A stretch of DNA of 64,000 nucleotides from Streptomyces aurantiogriseus (GTDB lineage: Bacteria; Actinomycetota; Actinomycetes; Streptomycetales; Streptomycetaceae): NCBI RefSeq assembly GCF_014649375.1, contig NZ_BMSX01000027.1, positions 62,001 through 126,000 on the forward strand, given 5' to 3'. The first letter of the stretch is position 1. The number at the start of each line of letters is the position of its first letter. Positions 9,826-18,176 of the stretch are shown here, in pieces. The notes beneath the pieces are model-generated. The model was not told where the DNA came from, ran no database searches, and worked only from the letters and a program-made list of their open reading frames with translations. The position numbers were made by a program, and so were the translations under genes.

Positions 9826-12213
9826 TCAGCCGTCCCAGGACCAGTCGGCGACCTCCGGCAGGTCGGTGCCGTGGACGCGGATCCACTCGTGGTGGCGCAG
9901 CCGGGCGTCCTCCATCTGCTGTCGTACGGCCGCGGCGCGCACCGCGAGGCCAGGAACTCGGTCGATGACGTCCATGACCAGGCGGTAGCGGTCGAGGTCG
10001 TTGCGGACGACCATGTCGAAGGGTGTGGTCGTGGTACCGATCTCTTTGTAGCCGCGCACATGCAGGTTCTTGTGGCCGGTGCGGCGGTAGGCGAGGCGGT
10101 GGATCAGCCACGGGTAGCCGTGGTAGGCGAAGATCACCGGCTTGTCCGGGGTGAACAGGCCGTCGTACTCGAAGTCACTCATCCCGTGCGGGTGTTCCTC
10201 GGCGGGCAGCAGCCGGGCGATGTCGACCACGTTCACGACCCGCACCGTCAGCTCCGGCAGGTGGGTGCGCAGCAGCTGGGCGGCGGCCAGCACTTCCTGC
10301 GTGGGAACGTCACCCGCCGCCGCGAGCACCACGTCGGGCTCCCGCTCGCCGTTCTCCGTGCCGGCCCACTCCCAGATCCCGGCGCCCCGCGCACAGTGGA
10401 CCTTCGCCTGCTCCATCGTCAGCCAGTCGAAGCAGGGCTGTTTGCCGGCCACGATCACGTTGACGTAGTCGCGGCTGCGCAGCGCGTGATCCGCGACTGA
10501 CAGCAGCGTGTTGGCGTCAGGCGGCAGGTAGACCCGTACGACCTCAGGACTCTTGTTGAGAACGTGGTCGACGAAACCGGGGTCCTGGTGGGAGAAGCCG
10601 TTGTGGTCCTGGCGCCAGACGTGCGAGGTCAGCAGGTAGTTGAGGGAGGCGATGGGGGCGCGCCAGGGCAGGCGGCGGGTGACGCGCAGCCATTTGATGT
10701 GCTGGTTGACCATGGAGTCGACGATGTGGACGAACGCCTCGTAGCAGGAGAACAGCCCGTGCCGCCCGGTCAGGAGGTAGCCCTCCAGCCAGCCCTGGCA
10801 GGTGTGTTCGGAGAGGATCTCCATCACCCGGCCATGCCGGTCCAGGTGCTCGTCCACCGGCAGCGTCTGCGCCTGCCACGCCTTGCCGCTCGCGTCGAAG
10901 ACGGCCTGCAGACGGTTCGAGGCGGTCTCGTCCGGGCCCACGATCCGGAAGTCACGGCTCCCGCGGGTGGCGTGCATGACGTGTTCCAGCACGTCACCGA
11001 GAACGCGGGTGGGTTCGTGCAGGGTCGCGCCGGGCTTGTCGACGGGGACGGCGTACCGTTCCAGCGGCGGCAGGGGCAGTTCGCGCAGCAGGAGCCCACC
11101 GTTGGCGTGCGGGTTGGCGCCCAGGCGGCGGGGGCCTTCGGGGACGCAGGCCAGCACCTGCTCGCGGGGGCCACCGTGCTCGTCGAAGAGTTCTTCGGGC
11201 TTGTACAAACGCAGCCATGTCTCCAACTGCCTCAGGTGCTCGGGGTTGTCCCGCACGGCGGACAGCGGGACCTGGTGGGAGCGCCAGGTGCCCTCCACGG
11301 GCACACCGTCGACCTCGGCTGGGCCGGTCCAGCCCTTCGGGGTGCGCAGCACGATCATCGGCCAGTGCGACCGCTCGGAAACACCGTCCTCGCGCGCGCT
11401 GCGCTGGAGGAGCGCGATGCGGTCCAGCGCGTCGTCCATCGCGGCGGCCATCGCGCGGTGCACCGTCATCGGGTCGTCGCCGGTGACGTGGATCGGGACG
11501 TGGCCATACCCCCGCAGCAGGGCGTCGAGTTCGGACTCGGGGAGCCTCGACAGCACCGTCGGATTGGCGATCTTGTAGCCGTTCAGGTGCAGGATCGGCA
11601 GCACCGCCCCGTCGTGCATGGGGTCGAGGAACTTGTTGGAGTGCCAGGACGCGGCCAGTGGCCCGGTCTCCGCCTCGCCGTCGCCGATCACGCAGGCGAC
11701 CAGCAGGTCCGGGTTGTCGAGAGCGGCTCCGTAGGCGTGCGAGAGGGAGTAGCCGAGTTCGCCGCCTTCGTGGATCGAGCCGGGTGTCTCGGGTGCGACG
11801 TGGCTGGGGACGCCGCCGGGGAAGGAGAACTGCCGGAACAGCCTCTCCATGCCGGCCGCATCGCGCGAGACGTCGGGATAGGTCTCGCTGTAGCTCCCCT
11901 CCAGCCAGGCATTTGCGAGCACCGCGGGGCCGCCGTGCCCAGGGCCCCAGATACACAGGGCGTCCTGGCCGCGAGCCTTGATGACGCGGTTGAGGTGGGT
12001 GTGCACCAGGTTCAGCCCGGGCGAGGTACCCCAGTGGCCAAGCAGCCGCGGTTTCACGTGCTCGGGGCGCAGCGGCTCGGTCAGCAGGGGGTTCGCCATG
12101 AGGTAGATCTGGCCGACGGACAGGTAGTTCGCGGCGCGCCAGTGGGCGTCCAGCGTCCTCAGCTCGTCGTCGGTGAGCGGAGCGGACGCCTGCTGCGTGT
12201 CGACGGACATCAT
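9826..12213 (-). CDS. xfp: Phosphoketolase (xylulose-5-P/fructose-6-P)
   Basis: A protein of about 795 residues, standard for phosphoketolase, which cleaves xylulose 5-phosphate (and often fructose 6-phosphate) with phosphate to acetyl phosphate plus a sugar phosphate, using thiamine diphosphate. The cofactor signature GDGEAETGPLAASWHSNKFL lies around residues 175-194. WGTSPGLN near the N-terminus and YHGYPWLIHRLAYRR near the C-terminus are conserved in the family. ATG at 12213 (or the adjacent ATG at 12210) follows GGAAGGGA. Acetyl phosphate can yield ATP through acetate kinase, not seen here. The gene ends at the 44-nt palindrome at 9772-9815, and an imperfect box lies at 12299-12312. Confidence 0.95.
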   Translation of the reverse strand: MMSVDTQQASAPLTDDELRTLDAHWRAANYLSVGQIYLMANPLLTEPLRPEHVKPRLLGHWGTSPGLNLVHTHLNRVIKARGQDALCIWGPGHGGPAVLANAWLEGSYSETYPDVSRDAAGMERLFRQFSFPGGVPSHVAPETPGSIHEGGELGYSLSHAYGAALDNPDLLVACVIGDGEAETGPLAASWHSNKFLDPMHDGAVLPILHLNGYKIANPTVLSRLPESELDALLRGYGHVPIHVTGDDPMTVHRAMAAAMDDALDRIALLQRSAREDGVSERSHWPMIVLRTPKGWTGPAEVDGVPVEGTWRSHQVPLSAVRDNPEHLRQLETWLRLYKPEELFDEHGGPREQVLACVPEGPRRLGANPHANGGLLLRELPLPPLERYAVPVDKPGATLHEPTRVLGDVLEHVMHATRGSRDFRIVGPDETASNRLQAVFDASGKAWQAQTLPVDEHLDRHGRVMEILSEHTCQGWLEGYLLTGRHGLFSCYEAFVHIVDSMVNQHIKWLRVTRRLPWRAPIASLNYLLTSHVWRQDHNGFSHQDPGFVDHVLNKSPEVVRVYLPPDANTLLSVADHALRSRDYVNVIVAGKQPCFDWLTMEQAKVHCARGAGIWEWAGTENGEREPDVVLAAAGDVPTQEVLAAAQLLRTHLPELTVRVVNVVDIARLLPAEEHPHGMSDFEYDGLFTPDKPVIFAYHGYPWLIHRLAYRRTGHKNLHVRGYKEIGTTTTPFDMVVRNDLDRYRLVMDVIDRVPGLAVRAAAVRQQMEDARLRHHEWIRVHGTDLPEVADWSWDG

Positions 12214-12298
12214 GGGTCCCTTCCGGGTCGGGGTTCGGTTGGAGGTGCCTGCGGGTCCGTACCTCCTCACCCTCCCCCCACCCGCCGGGTGCCCGACA

Positions 12299-12312
12299 GG
12301 GCCGACCGGGCC
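12299..12312. promoter_or_regulatory. Imperfect DosR-like box upstream of phosphoketolase
   Basis: GGGCCGACCGGGCC lies about 90 bp upstream of the phosphoketolase start. It fits the local box with an off-centre right half. Confidence 0.4.
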
Positions 12313-12329
12313 ATCCGCTGTGCCCGTCA

Positions 12330-13160
12330 TCAGGTCGTCGGCACCAGCACCACAGGGCAGTGCGAGTGGTGCAACAAGACATGCGCGACCGGGCCGACCG
12401 GTGGACCGATCCGGCCCGCGCGGCGGCGCGTGCCGATGATCACGACGCCGGCCTCGCGGGTACCCGCCAGCAGGGCGTGGGCCGGTCCGGTGCGGACCGT
12501 GCGGCTGTCGACCTCGACCTCGGGATACTCCTCCCGCAGCCCGGCGATGCTGAAGCGCGGCACGGCTTCTTCCGCCCGGTCGCTTAGGGTCTGGCGCTCC
12601 TGGCCGGGGCTCGTCGCGGCCACCAGCGAGGGCAGTTCGGGCGTGGTGTGCCGGTGCGTCGCGGAGTGCACGACACGCAGCCGGGCCCCACGCCGGGATG
12701 CCTCCTGGAAGGCATAAGCGGCTGCGGCCTCATCGGCGTCGCTCTCCAGGCCGAGCAGCACCTCGCGCCCCTCGTCGCGAGGGTGATCCCCACGGGCGAC
12801 CAGCAGCGGACCGTGCGCGTGCGCGGCCAGGCGCCAGCTCACCGAGCCGGCCAGCAGACCGGACACACCGCCGAACCCCCGGGTGCCCACGACGGTGAGC
12901 ACCGCGCCCGCGCTCTCCCCTGCCAGCACCCGCACAGCGCCGCCCTCCACGGCCCTGGTCTCCACCGGCAGACCGGGATGACGCTCGTGGACCCGCGAGG
13001 CGGCCGACGCCAGAACCGGCCCCGCCTCGTCGCGGTCGGCCACGGCGTACACGATGCGCAACGCGGCGCCGCGGCGCACCGCCTCCTCGGCGGCCCAGTC
13101 CAAGGCCCGTACGGCGACCAGTGAACCGTCCACTCCAACGACCACATGAAGGTCAGTCAT
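12330..13160 (-). CDS. Universal stress protein, tandem USP domains
   Basis: A 276-residue protein with two UspA-like alpha/beta domains. The first begins LHVVVGVDGS and has the ATP-binding loop VVGTRGFGGVSGLLAGSVS; the second ends with IIGTRRRAGRIG and a PV-VLVP strand. Tandem USPs of this size are abundant in actinobacterial dormancy regulons (compare M. tuberculosis Rv2623) and often bind ATP. ATG at 13160 has AAGGGAG 8 nt upstream. The perfect palindrome GGGGCCGTACGGCCCC lies about 195 bp upstream. A role in entering a non-growing state is inference from family and context. Confidence 0.88.
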   Translation of the reverse strand: MTDLHVVVGVDGSLVAVRALDWAAEEAVRRGAALRIVYAVADRDEAGPVLASAASRVHERHPGLPVETRAVEGGAVRVLAGESAGAVLTVVGTRGFGGVSGLLAGSVSWRLAAHAHGPLLVARGDHPRDEGREVLLGLESDADEAAAAYAFQEASRRGARLRVVHSATHRHTTPELPSLVAATSPGQERQTLSDRAEEAVPRFSIAGLREEYPEVEVDSRTVRTGPAHALLAGTREAGVVIIGTRRRAGRIGPPVGPVAHVLLHHSHCPVVLVPTT

Positions 13161-13354
13161 TGCCCTGCTCCCTTCTGTCTTCTGTTCCGTGCGCGGGATG
13201 TTCACCCCCTGGGGGCGCCGAGGGCGGTGACAAGATCGACGCTGGCCAGCTGGGTGTCGATCCCGCTGCGGCTCCACGGAGATGCTCGTCGTCCGCGGAC
13301 GCTGCGGGCAGAGGCCGACGGAACCCGTCGGCACGCCGTACGACCCGTCCCGTC

Positions 13355-13370
13355 GGGGCCGTACGGCCCC
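13355..13370. promoter_or_regulatory. DosR-like box upstream of a USP gene
   Basis: GGGGCCGTACGGCCCC is a perfect 16-bp palindrome located between the USP gene (start 13160) and the stop of the PPOX-fold gene, on the promoter side of the USP gene. Confidence 0.6.
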
Positions 13371-13415
13371 GGACCCGGCCGAACGAGAAGGAACGGAAAG
13401 AAGGAGGAAGGACCT

Positions 13416-13856
13416 TTAGGCGGAGAGGTCCACCCCGTACAGGGTGCGTCCGCCGACGAGCTCACGCCCGGTGACCAGCTCGGGCTCGATGCGGACGAAG
13501 ACCTCCTGCGGCGCGGGCACCCAGGAGACCGGGCCGGTGCGGGCCAGGCGCTCGTGTTCGGCGGGGTCGGTCACCACGGTGGCCGACCCCGTGACGACAA
13601 CACTCCAGCCGGAGTGCCGCACCGCGTCGACCTCGTCCGCCTCAAAGGCGACCACCGCGCCGTCGATCGCGCGGACCAGCTCCGAAGCCGCCGAGGTGCG
13701 CAGCAGGACCGCGCCGTCGCCGTCCAGGCCGAAGTTCACCGGCAGTACGGCGGGCAGGGCACGGCGCGTGTAGACGATGCGGCCGACGGGCACCTTGGCC
13801 AGCAGCCGCAGGCACTCCTGCCGCCCGAGTTCGCGGAAACCGTCATTGGGGTACAT
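13416..13856 (-). CDS. Pyridoxamine 5'-phosphate oxidase-family (split beta-barrel) flavoprotein
   Basis: A 146-residue protein of the PNPOx-like split-barrel family. It starts with a short helix (FRELGRQECLRLLAKVPVGRIVY) and continues with barrel strands including RALPAVLPVNFGLDGDGAVL, VAFEADEVDAVRHSGWSVVVTGSA and the closing VFVRIEPELVTGRE. Proteins of this length in actinobacteria commonly bind F420, FMN or haem and act as small reductases; several belong to the mycobacterial dormancy regulon. The ATG at 13856 gives the family-like N-terminus, but its ribosome site (AGG) is weak. It is divergent from the STAS gene across a region with three palindromic boxes. The cofactor is not determinable here. 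Confidence 0.8.
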   Translation of the reverse strand: MYPNDGFRELGRQECLRLLAKVPVGRIVYTRRALPAVLPVNFGLDGDGAVLLRTSAASELVRAIDGAVVAFEADEVDAVRHSGWSVVVTGSATVVTDPAEHERLARTGPVSWVPAPQEVFVRIEPELVTGRELVGGRTLYGVDLSA

Positions 13857-13930
13857 CAGCCAGCCTGTCTTTCGCCTGATACAGCGGTACTGCGTCCTTC
13901 CACCCTGAGCCGGACGAGGCCCGGAGATGA

Positions 13931-14106
13931 GGGGCCATGGGTCCCGGCCGAGCCGGAGAACGACCCGTTGTCGCACCCTTGATCGGTGGGCCGCGAGGCC
14001 CGCCTGTCCGGAATGTTCTGGTGATCCTCGGACCGGTCGGCAGCTTCGCCCCCGACGGACAGGCCCGGCGGATCCATCGAAACCGGGCGGTAGGGCCGAT
14101 CGGCCC
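13931..14106. promoter_or_regulatory. Three DosR-like boxes in a divergent promoter
   Basis: GGGGCCATGGGTCCC (13931-13945), GGGCCGCGAGGCCC (13988-14001) and GGGCCGATCGGCCC (14093-14106, inside an 18-bp perfect palindrome 14091-14108) lie between the divergent PPOX-fold and STAS genes. The third is the best match to the local consensus. Confidence 0.62.
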
Positions 14107-14141
14107 TACCCGCACCTCGCCTTGCCCTGTTTCCTCAGACC

Positions 14142-14534
14142 ATGTCCGAAATCGACCCCAGCTCCGCGCCTCACCACACGGAACACACCGTCGGTGAAAC
14201 CACCGTCGTGGAGCTGCGCGGCGAGATCGACATCTTCACCGCGCCGTCCCTCGCGGCCCGGCTGGATGCCCTCACCGCCGACCAGCACCCCGATCTGGTC
14301 CTGGACCTGCGCTCGACCACCTTCATCGACTGCACGGGCCTCGGTGTCCTGTGCCGGGCACGGAACCGAGCCGAGGCCGCGCACGGGCGGTTGCGGCTCG
14401 TCACCGACAGCGTGCGCTTCCGGCGGATCCTTCGCGCCGTCGGCCTGGCAGGTGTCTTCGAGCTGCACCCCAGCCTGGGCACGGCCCTGGCCCGTGCACC
14501 GCAGGCCGTGATCGCGCCTGCCGCCGCGGGTTGA
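14142..14534 (+). CDS. STAS-domain anti-sigma factor antagonist
   Basis: A 130-residue single STAS domain, the fold of SpoIIAA/RsbV. Such proteins release a sigma factor by binding its anti-sigma kinase when unphosphorylated. TVVELRGEIDIFTAPSLAAR and LVLDLRSTTFIDCTGLGVL are typical; the phosphorylation loop, usually DSSG, reads DCTG, so the regulated residue would be threonine. The ATG at 14142 fits the family. The gene is 35 bp downstream of a perfect box and converges on the nitroreductase gene with 16 bp between stops. It may link a sigma-factor partner switch to the hypoxia locus. No cognate kinase gene is adjacent, so its partner is unknown. Confidence 0.88.
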   Translation: MSEIDPSSAPHHTEHTVGETTVVELRGEIDIFTAPSLAARLDALTADQHPDLVLDLRSTTFIDCTGLGVLCRARNRAEAAHGRLRLVTDSVRFRRILRAVGLAGVFELHPSLGTALARAPQAVIAPAAAG

Positions 14535-14550
14535 TGACCAGGCGGATGGG

Positions 14551-15552
14551 CTAGCGACTCGCAAGCACGTCATCGAGCGCCATGCGCGGGGTGCGCCGTG
14601 GGCTCGCAGCGCCTTCGGGGCCGTATCCGAGACGGATGAGCATCTGCACATGATCGGTCCGCCCCGGCGTCGGGCTGAGGGAACTGCGTAGGTCCGGCCA
14701 TTCCAATGCCTGATGCAGCAGGGAGGCACGCAGACCATGTGCCGTGGCGAGGAGCCACACGTGCTGGAGCGCTTGTCCGGCCCGCAGCCAGTCGGTGCGG
14801 CGGTCGTGTTCGGTGATCAGCACAGCAACGGTGGGTGTCGCCTCAAACGGTCGGGCGATCAGTCGCTCGGTGTGCCGCTGCGCGGTGAAGTCCCGCAGGG
14901 GAAGGTGTTCACGTGCGTCCTGGGGGCCGAGCACCGCCCGCGGCATGCCCACGTCGGGACCCGGCTCCAGGTCTCGGTGCACCAAGCGGCTGCTCTCCGT
15001 GGCGCGGTCGGTGGCGATGCGGTTGCGGCCCTCGGCCTCTGCGGTCAGGCGAAGCAGCCGTTCCGTCTCGACGGCGTCCGGGAACCAGAGCCGCGCGCCC
15101 TCCACACGGGCGGCTTCACGGAGTTCGTTGCGCAGATACGGCGACAGCGGCCGCCCCGAGAACGGGAGGCGGCTGCTGTGCCTGCGCCAGATCGCCTCGT
15201 ACAGGTCGGCCCGGTGCTCCGTCGGGCGCCGGGCAACGGACCCTGCCAGGCGGACAATAGCGAGCAGTCCGGGGTCCTCCGGGGAGGGCAACAGGCGCCT
15301 GACCGGCGACCATCCGGAGTGCGCGATCGCGACCCGGAGATTCAAGAGGCACGCCCCCACCGAGAGATGCAGGGCGCGACCGGTCGGGTCCGTGTGCCGC
15401 AGGCCGCGTTCAGGGGCGGCGCGCACCTGGAACGTGGCCGACTCGGGATCCAGGCGGAAGCACCATGGCTGGGTGTTGTGGATCGAGGGCGCGGCGACCG
15501 CGGCCGACACGCAGGTCTCCGGAAATACGGCGTCCAAGGATGTGCTGTGCAT
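14551..15552 (-). CDS. Acg-family putative nitroreductase
   Basis: A 333-residue protein of the Acg family (M. tuberculosis Rv2032, Rv3127 and Rv3131), relatives of flavin nitroreductases strongly induced in dormancy. The signature near the N-terminus is APSIHNTQPWCFRL, followed by RHTDPTGRALHLSVGACLLN. In Acg-type proteins the usual dimer flavin site is altered and nitroreductase activity is disputed. ATG at 15552 follows GAGGAGGG closely. The box GGGGCCGATGGTCCC lies about 80 bp upstream. The presence of this marker family is one of the clearest links to the DosR-type regulon. Confidence 0.88.
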   Translation of the reverse strand: MHSTSLDAVFPETCVSAAVAAPSIHNTQPWCFRLDPESATFQVRAAPERGLRHTDPTGRALHLSVGACLLNLRVAIAHSGWSPVRRLLPSPEDPGLLAIVRLAGSVARRPTEHRADLYEAIWRRHSSRLPFSGRPLSPYLRNELREAARVEGARLWFPDAVETERLLRLTAEAEGRNRIATDRATESSRLVHRDLEPGPDVGMPRAVLGPQDAREHLPLRDFTAQRHTERLIARPFEATPTVAVLITEHDRRTDWLRAGQALQHVWLLATAHGLRASLLHQALEWPDLRSSLSPTPGRTDHVQMLIRLGYGPEGAASPRRTPRMALDDVLASR

Positions 15553-15628
15553 GATGCCCTCCTCACGCGTCGGCGTAGGACAGGGGGTGCTGTTCTCCGA
15601 GCCTGGGCGCCCGGCCACGGCCCGGTGA

Positions 15629-15643
15629 GGGGCCGATGGTCCC
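15629..15643. promoter_or_regulatory. DosR-like box upstream of the Acg-family gene
   Basis: GGGGCCGATGGTCCC lies about 80 bp upstream of the minus-strand start at 15552. The half-sites GGGGCC and GGTCCC are close to the mycobacterial GGGAC/GTCCC pattern. Confidence 0.55.
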
Positions 15644-15734
15644 GCCTCCGGGACCGGACGGGCCACACCTCACCGCGTGGGCGGCGTACGGGAACGCAGC
15701 CGTGGCGTCCCGTCCTCCAGTTCCCTGCGGGTAT

Positions 15735-15782
15735 GGGCTGAACGGCCCAACATCAGCTGCGAGTTGGCCCCCGATCGGCCCT
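15735..15782. promoter_or_regulatory. Two DosR-like boxes upstream of the Rv1733c-like gene
   Basis: GGGCTGAACGGCCC (15735-15748) and a second element centred on CCGATCGG (15766-15782, flanked by GGCCC and GCCCT) lie 85-135 bp upstream of the membrane-protein start at 15868. Confidence 0.5.
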
Positions 15783-15867
15783 CTCGCGCTGCCTGGTCGG
15801 CCCCTGTCAGGGCTCGCTCCCGACTGTCACCTTCGTGAACGTCACGACGAGGACGAAGGGCAGACCG

Positions 15868-16449
15868 ATGGACCGCAGCAGGCATATGAAGAAGCGGCTC
15901 TGGCGATGGCGTAACAACCCGCTCCGACGGCGGCACGACATCCTCGAGGCCTGGATCATGCTGGCCGTGTGGGCGGTCACAGCGGTGGGCGGTACCGTCG
16001 CCGGCCTGGTGACGGCCTACGCAGCCGACGAGGTGTTCGCCCGGCAGCGCGCCGAGCGGCATTCCGTGCGCGCTGTCCTCCTCAACGACGTCCCCCGGAA
16101 CGTCCCGGCGGACGGAGCCACCAGTGACAAGACCTCCGCACGAGTCCGCTGGACAGACCCCGACGGCTCCGCCCACACGGACACGACCCTGGTGGACACC
16201 GGGCTGAACGCCGGATCCAGGATCGTCGTCTGGACGGACGGCCGGGGCGAGATCACCGCCGAACCGCCGAGTCCCACGGAAGCGGCCGTCGAAGCCGGCA
16301 CCCTGGCCACCGCGGCCGCGCTCGCCTTCGCCGGCCTCGCTTTCGGCACCGGAACCCTCGCACGGTGGGGGCTCGACCGGCGGCGCATCGACCAGTGGGG
16401 CAGGGAGTGGGACCTGGTCGGCCCGCAGTGGGGCCACAAGACCGGGTGA
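15868..16449 (+). CDS. Rv1733c-like two-helix membrane protein
   Basis: A 193-residue protein with a basic N-terminus (RWRNNPLRRRHDILEAWIML), one membrane helix near residue 35, a soluble loop of about 90 residues and a second helix before a charged tail (LARWGLDRRRIDQWGREWD). This layout is that of the M. tuberculosis Rv1733c family, a DosR-regulated membrane antigen of unknown function. ATG at 15868 has GAAGGG 8 nt upstream; an ATG 18 nt further in is possible. Two palindromic boxes precede it. No enzymatic motif is visible, so its role in the membrane of non-growing cells is unknown. Confidence 0.82.
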   Translation: MDRSRHMKKRLWRWRNNPLRRRHDILEAWIMLAVWAVTAVGGTVAGLVTAYAADEVFARQRAERHSVRAVLLNDVPRNVPADGATSDKTSARVRWTDPDGSAHTDTTLVDTGLNAGSRIVVWTDGRGEITAEPPSPTEAAVEAGTLATAAALAFAGLAFGTGTLARWGLDRRRIDQWGREWDLVGPQWGHKTG

Positions 16450-16563
16450 TCCATGCCTTGCTGCGGGAAGCGCAGCCAAGCCGTAGTAGCACGCGGGTGG
16501 TTCCGCCTCCGTAGTCGCGTCTTCCGTGGTCGCGGCGATCCGAGTCGCGCGACGACGGCTGCC

Positions 16564-16710
16564 CTAGTTGGGATCACCGGCCACGGTGCGCTGCCGACGT
16601 GCCTCCCAGATCGGCCCGTAGGTCCGCTGCGATGTGCGCCGCCGCTCCTCGATCGCTGTGAAATCGCGGAGAAGGCCGTTCCGGCGCCCCACCCCCTCGC
16701 GGCAAGCCAT
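16564..16710 (-). pseudogene. Probable remnant of a flavodoxin-domain gene
   Basis: A minus-strand frame of 48 codons (ATG at 16710, TAG at 16564) contains RRNGLLRDFTAIEERRR, which resembles the C-terminal RNGKGGDFRDFTAIETW of the intact flavodoxin at 20610-21107; the DNA under FTAIE is also similar. Everything N-terminal of this is missing. A regulatory box (16712-16725) abuts the start and would otherwise have no gene. I read it as a deleted flavodoxin copy that kept its promoter box; a real 48-residue protein is less likely. Confidence 0.4.
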
Positions 16711-16711
16711 A

Positions 16712-16725
16712 GGGCCGTCCGGCCC
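16712..16725. promoter_or_regulatory. DosR-like box without an intact target gene
   Basis: GGGCCGTCCGGCCC matches the local box but lies between the ends of two genes (16449 and 16743). The only frame it could drive is the flavodoxin-like remnant at 16564-16710. Confidence 0.5.
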
Positions 16726-16742
16726 GACGCGTCTGGCGGTTG

Positions 16743-17666
16743 TCAGCCGACGGTCAGGTCAGGGCGCACAAGGGTCCCCGACCTCCCGTGGACGATCTCG
16801 TACGCCGCGTCGAGGGCGCCGATGGCGGCCAGTGCTCCGGTGCGTTCGACGAACCGGGCGGCGGCCTCCGTCTTGGGGCCCATGGTGCCGTCGGGGTAGC
16901 CTCCGCGGCGCAGGTCGTCGGGGGTTGCGTCGAGGACGGGCTGCGGGTCGTGGGTGCCGTAGCCGGCGTAGACGCACGGGACGTCGGTGAGAATGAGCAG
17001 GAAGTCGGCCTTGAGGTCCTCGGCGAGGAGAGCCGCCGTGAGGTCCTTGTCGACGACCGCTTCGACGCCGTTCGCTGCGCCCGTGTCGCTGTCGGCGGTG
17101 ACGGGGACTCCTCCACCGCCGGCGCAGATGACCAGGGTGCCGCCGCCCAGCAGTTCATGGATGGTCTCGGTCTCCAGGACCCGTTCGGGCGACGGTGAGG
17201 GAACGACGCGGCGCCAGCCCGTGCCGTCCTTGGCGATGTGCCAGCCGTGCTTGCGGGCGAGGGACTCGGCGATTTCGCGGGAGTACACCTGGCCCACGAA
17301 CTTCGTGGGCCGGCCGAAGGCGGGATCGTCGGCCCGTACGAGGGTGTGCGTGACCAGCGCGGCGATCCGGTGCCCCGGCAGCGCGTCGTGCAGTGCGCGG
17401 ACCAGCAGCGAGCCGATCATGCCCTGTGTCTGGGCGCCGAGCAGGTCCAGTGGATACGGAGCGCTCAGCGCCGGATCGGCGGCGCTCTCCTCGGCGAGCA
17501 GACCGATCTGCGGCCCGTTGCCATGGGTGACGACGATCTCGTGTTCCAGGGCGAGGCCGGCGATCGCGGTGGTCACCCGGTCGATGTTCGCCTCCTGAAC
17601 GGCCGCGTCGGGGCGTTCGCCCCGGTGCAGCAAGGCGTTGCCGCCCAGGGCGATGACGATGCGCAT
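16743..17666 (-). CDS. arcC: Carbamate kinase
   Basis: A 307-residue amino acid kinase-fold protein, the normal length for carbamate kinase, which makes ATP from carbamoyl phosphate and ADP. The N-terminal IVIALGGNALL and VVTHGNGPQIGLLAEE are signature motifs; GGTLVICAGGGGVPV and DKDLTAALLAEDLKADFLLI follow in the expected order, and the C-terminal MGPKTEAAARFVE is conserved. ATG at 17666 has GGAGGACC upstream. No arginine deiminase or ornithine carbamoyltransferase gene is present, so the carbamoyl phosphate source must lie elsewhere. The gene probably shares a transcript with the two small ORFs upstream, and its product fits the fermentative ATP theme of the locus. Confidence 0.95.
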   Translation of the reverse strand: MRIVIALGGNALLHRGERPDAAVQEANIDRVTTAIAGLALEHEIVVTHGNGPQIGLLAEESAADPALSAPYPLDLLGAQTQGMIGSLLVRALHDALPGHRIAALVTHTLVRADDPAFGRPTKFVGQVYSREIAESLARKHGWHIAKDGTGWRRVVPSPSPERVLETETIHELLGGGTLVICAGGGGVPVTADSDTGAANGVEAVVDKDLTAALLAEDLKADFLLILTDVPCVYAGYGTHDPQPVLDATPDDLRRGGYPDGTMGPKTEAAARFVERTGALAAIGALDAAYEIVHGRSGTLVRPDLTVG

Positions 17667-17669
17667 GGC

Positions 17670-17930
17670 TTAGGTCCTCCGGGATGGCCACGAATGCAGC
17701 GCTGATGGTGCGGAGCCGGTTGCCTGGTCGAAGGCAACCGAGGCGGGCGAAGAGAAGAGACCAGCAGTGCCTTCGGGTGCCGAAGGCCGCAGGTGTTCAG
17801 GAGCTGACAGCCGGCCGGGTGCGGTGGCCGAGTAGGGCGGGCGGTGCATTCCCATGGCGTCCGGGTAGCCGGTGGCCGTCAGCGTCCTGCCGTTGACCTG
17901 GTGTGGCGGCTCCAGGCTCCCCCGGCTCAC
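17670..17930 (-). CDS. Possible small protein between a membrane peptide gene and arcC
   Basis: An 86-codon frame starts with GTG overlapping the stop of the upstream 66-residue ORF (GTGA) and ends 3 nt before the arcC ATG. The first 40 codons show the high third-position GC of real Streptomyces genes; the rest is weaker. The sequence is Pro/Ser-rich (for example GMHRPPYSATAPGR) with no known domain. The overlap geometry favours translation, but the composition does not prove it. A hairpin (17717-17740) lies inside it, so the stretch could instead be a structured untranslated region for arcC. Confidence 0.3.
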   Translation of the reverse strand: MSRGSLEPPHQVNGRTLTATGYPDAMGMHRPPYSATAPGRLSAPEHLRPSAPEGTAGLFSSPASVAFDQATGSAPSALHSWPSRRT

Positions 17931-18127
17931 TGATGTACCGGGATCCGATCAGGTCGGCGGGGCGCCTCGGACGTCCCCACGTCGACCGTCCCCACGTCGG
18001 CATGACGCCGCTGCGTCCGTAGTGCCAGCGCGTCGAACAGTGCACTGAGTACGAAAGTGACCGCCGTGGAGACCACCAGGAGAACCGCGAACAGCCTCCA
18101 GAACTCCGAGTTCAGTGACGTGGTCAC
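17927..18127 (-). CDS. Small single-helix membrane protein
   Basis: A 66-residue ORF with start GTG at 18127, 8 nt after AAGGGG. After SLNSEFWRLF it has a clear hydrophobic helix (AVLLVVSTAVTFVLSALFDA) and a charged C-terminal tail with RTQRRHAD. It is divergent from the cNMP-binding gene, and palindromic boxes lie in the shared promoter. Its stop overlaps the start of the next small ORF, followed by arcC, suggesting one transcript. It is too short for family assignment; membrane location is inferred from the helix. Confidence 0.5.
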   Translation of the reverse strand: MTTSLNSEFWRLFAVLLVVSTAVTFVLSALFDALALRTQRRHADVGTVDVGTSEAPRRPDRIPVHQ

Positions 18128-18176
18128 ACTGCACACCCCCTTCTGCCGAGCCCTCTCTCGTCTTCATCGAACATCC

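Noticed and set aside
16743..17666. A complete arginine deiminase pathway.
   Set aside because: Only carbamate kinase is present; neither arginine deiminase nor ornithine carbamoyltransferase is found in the window.
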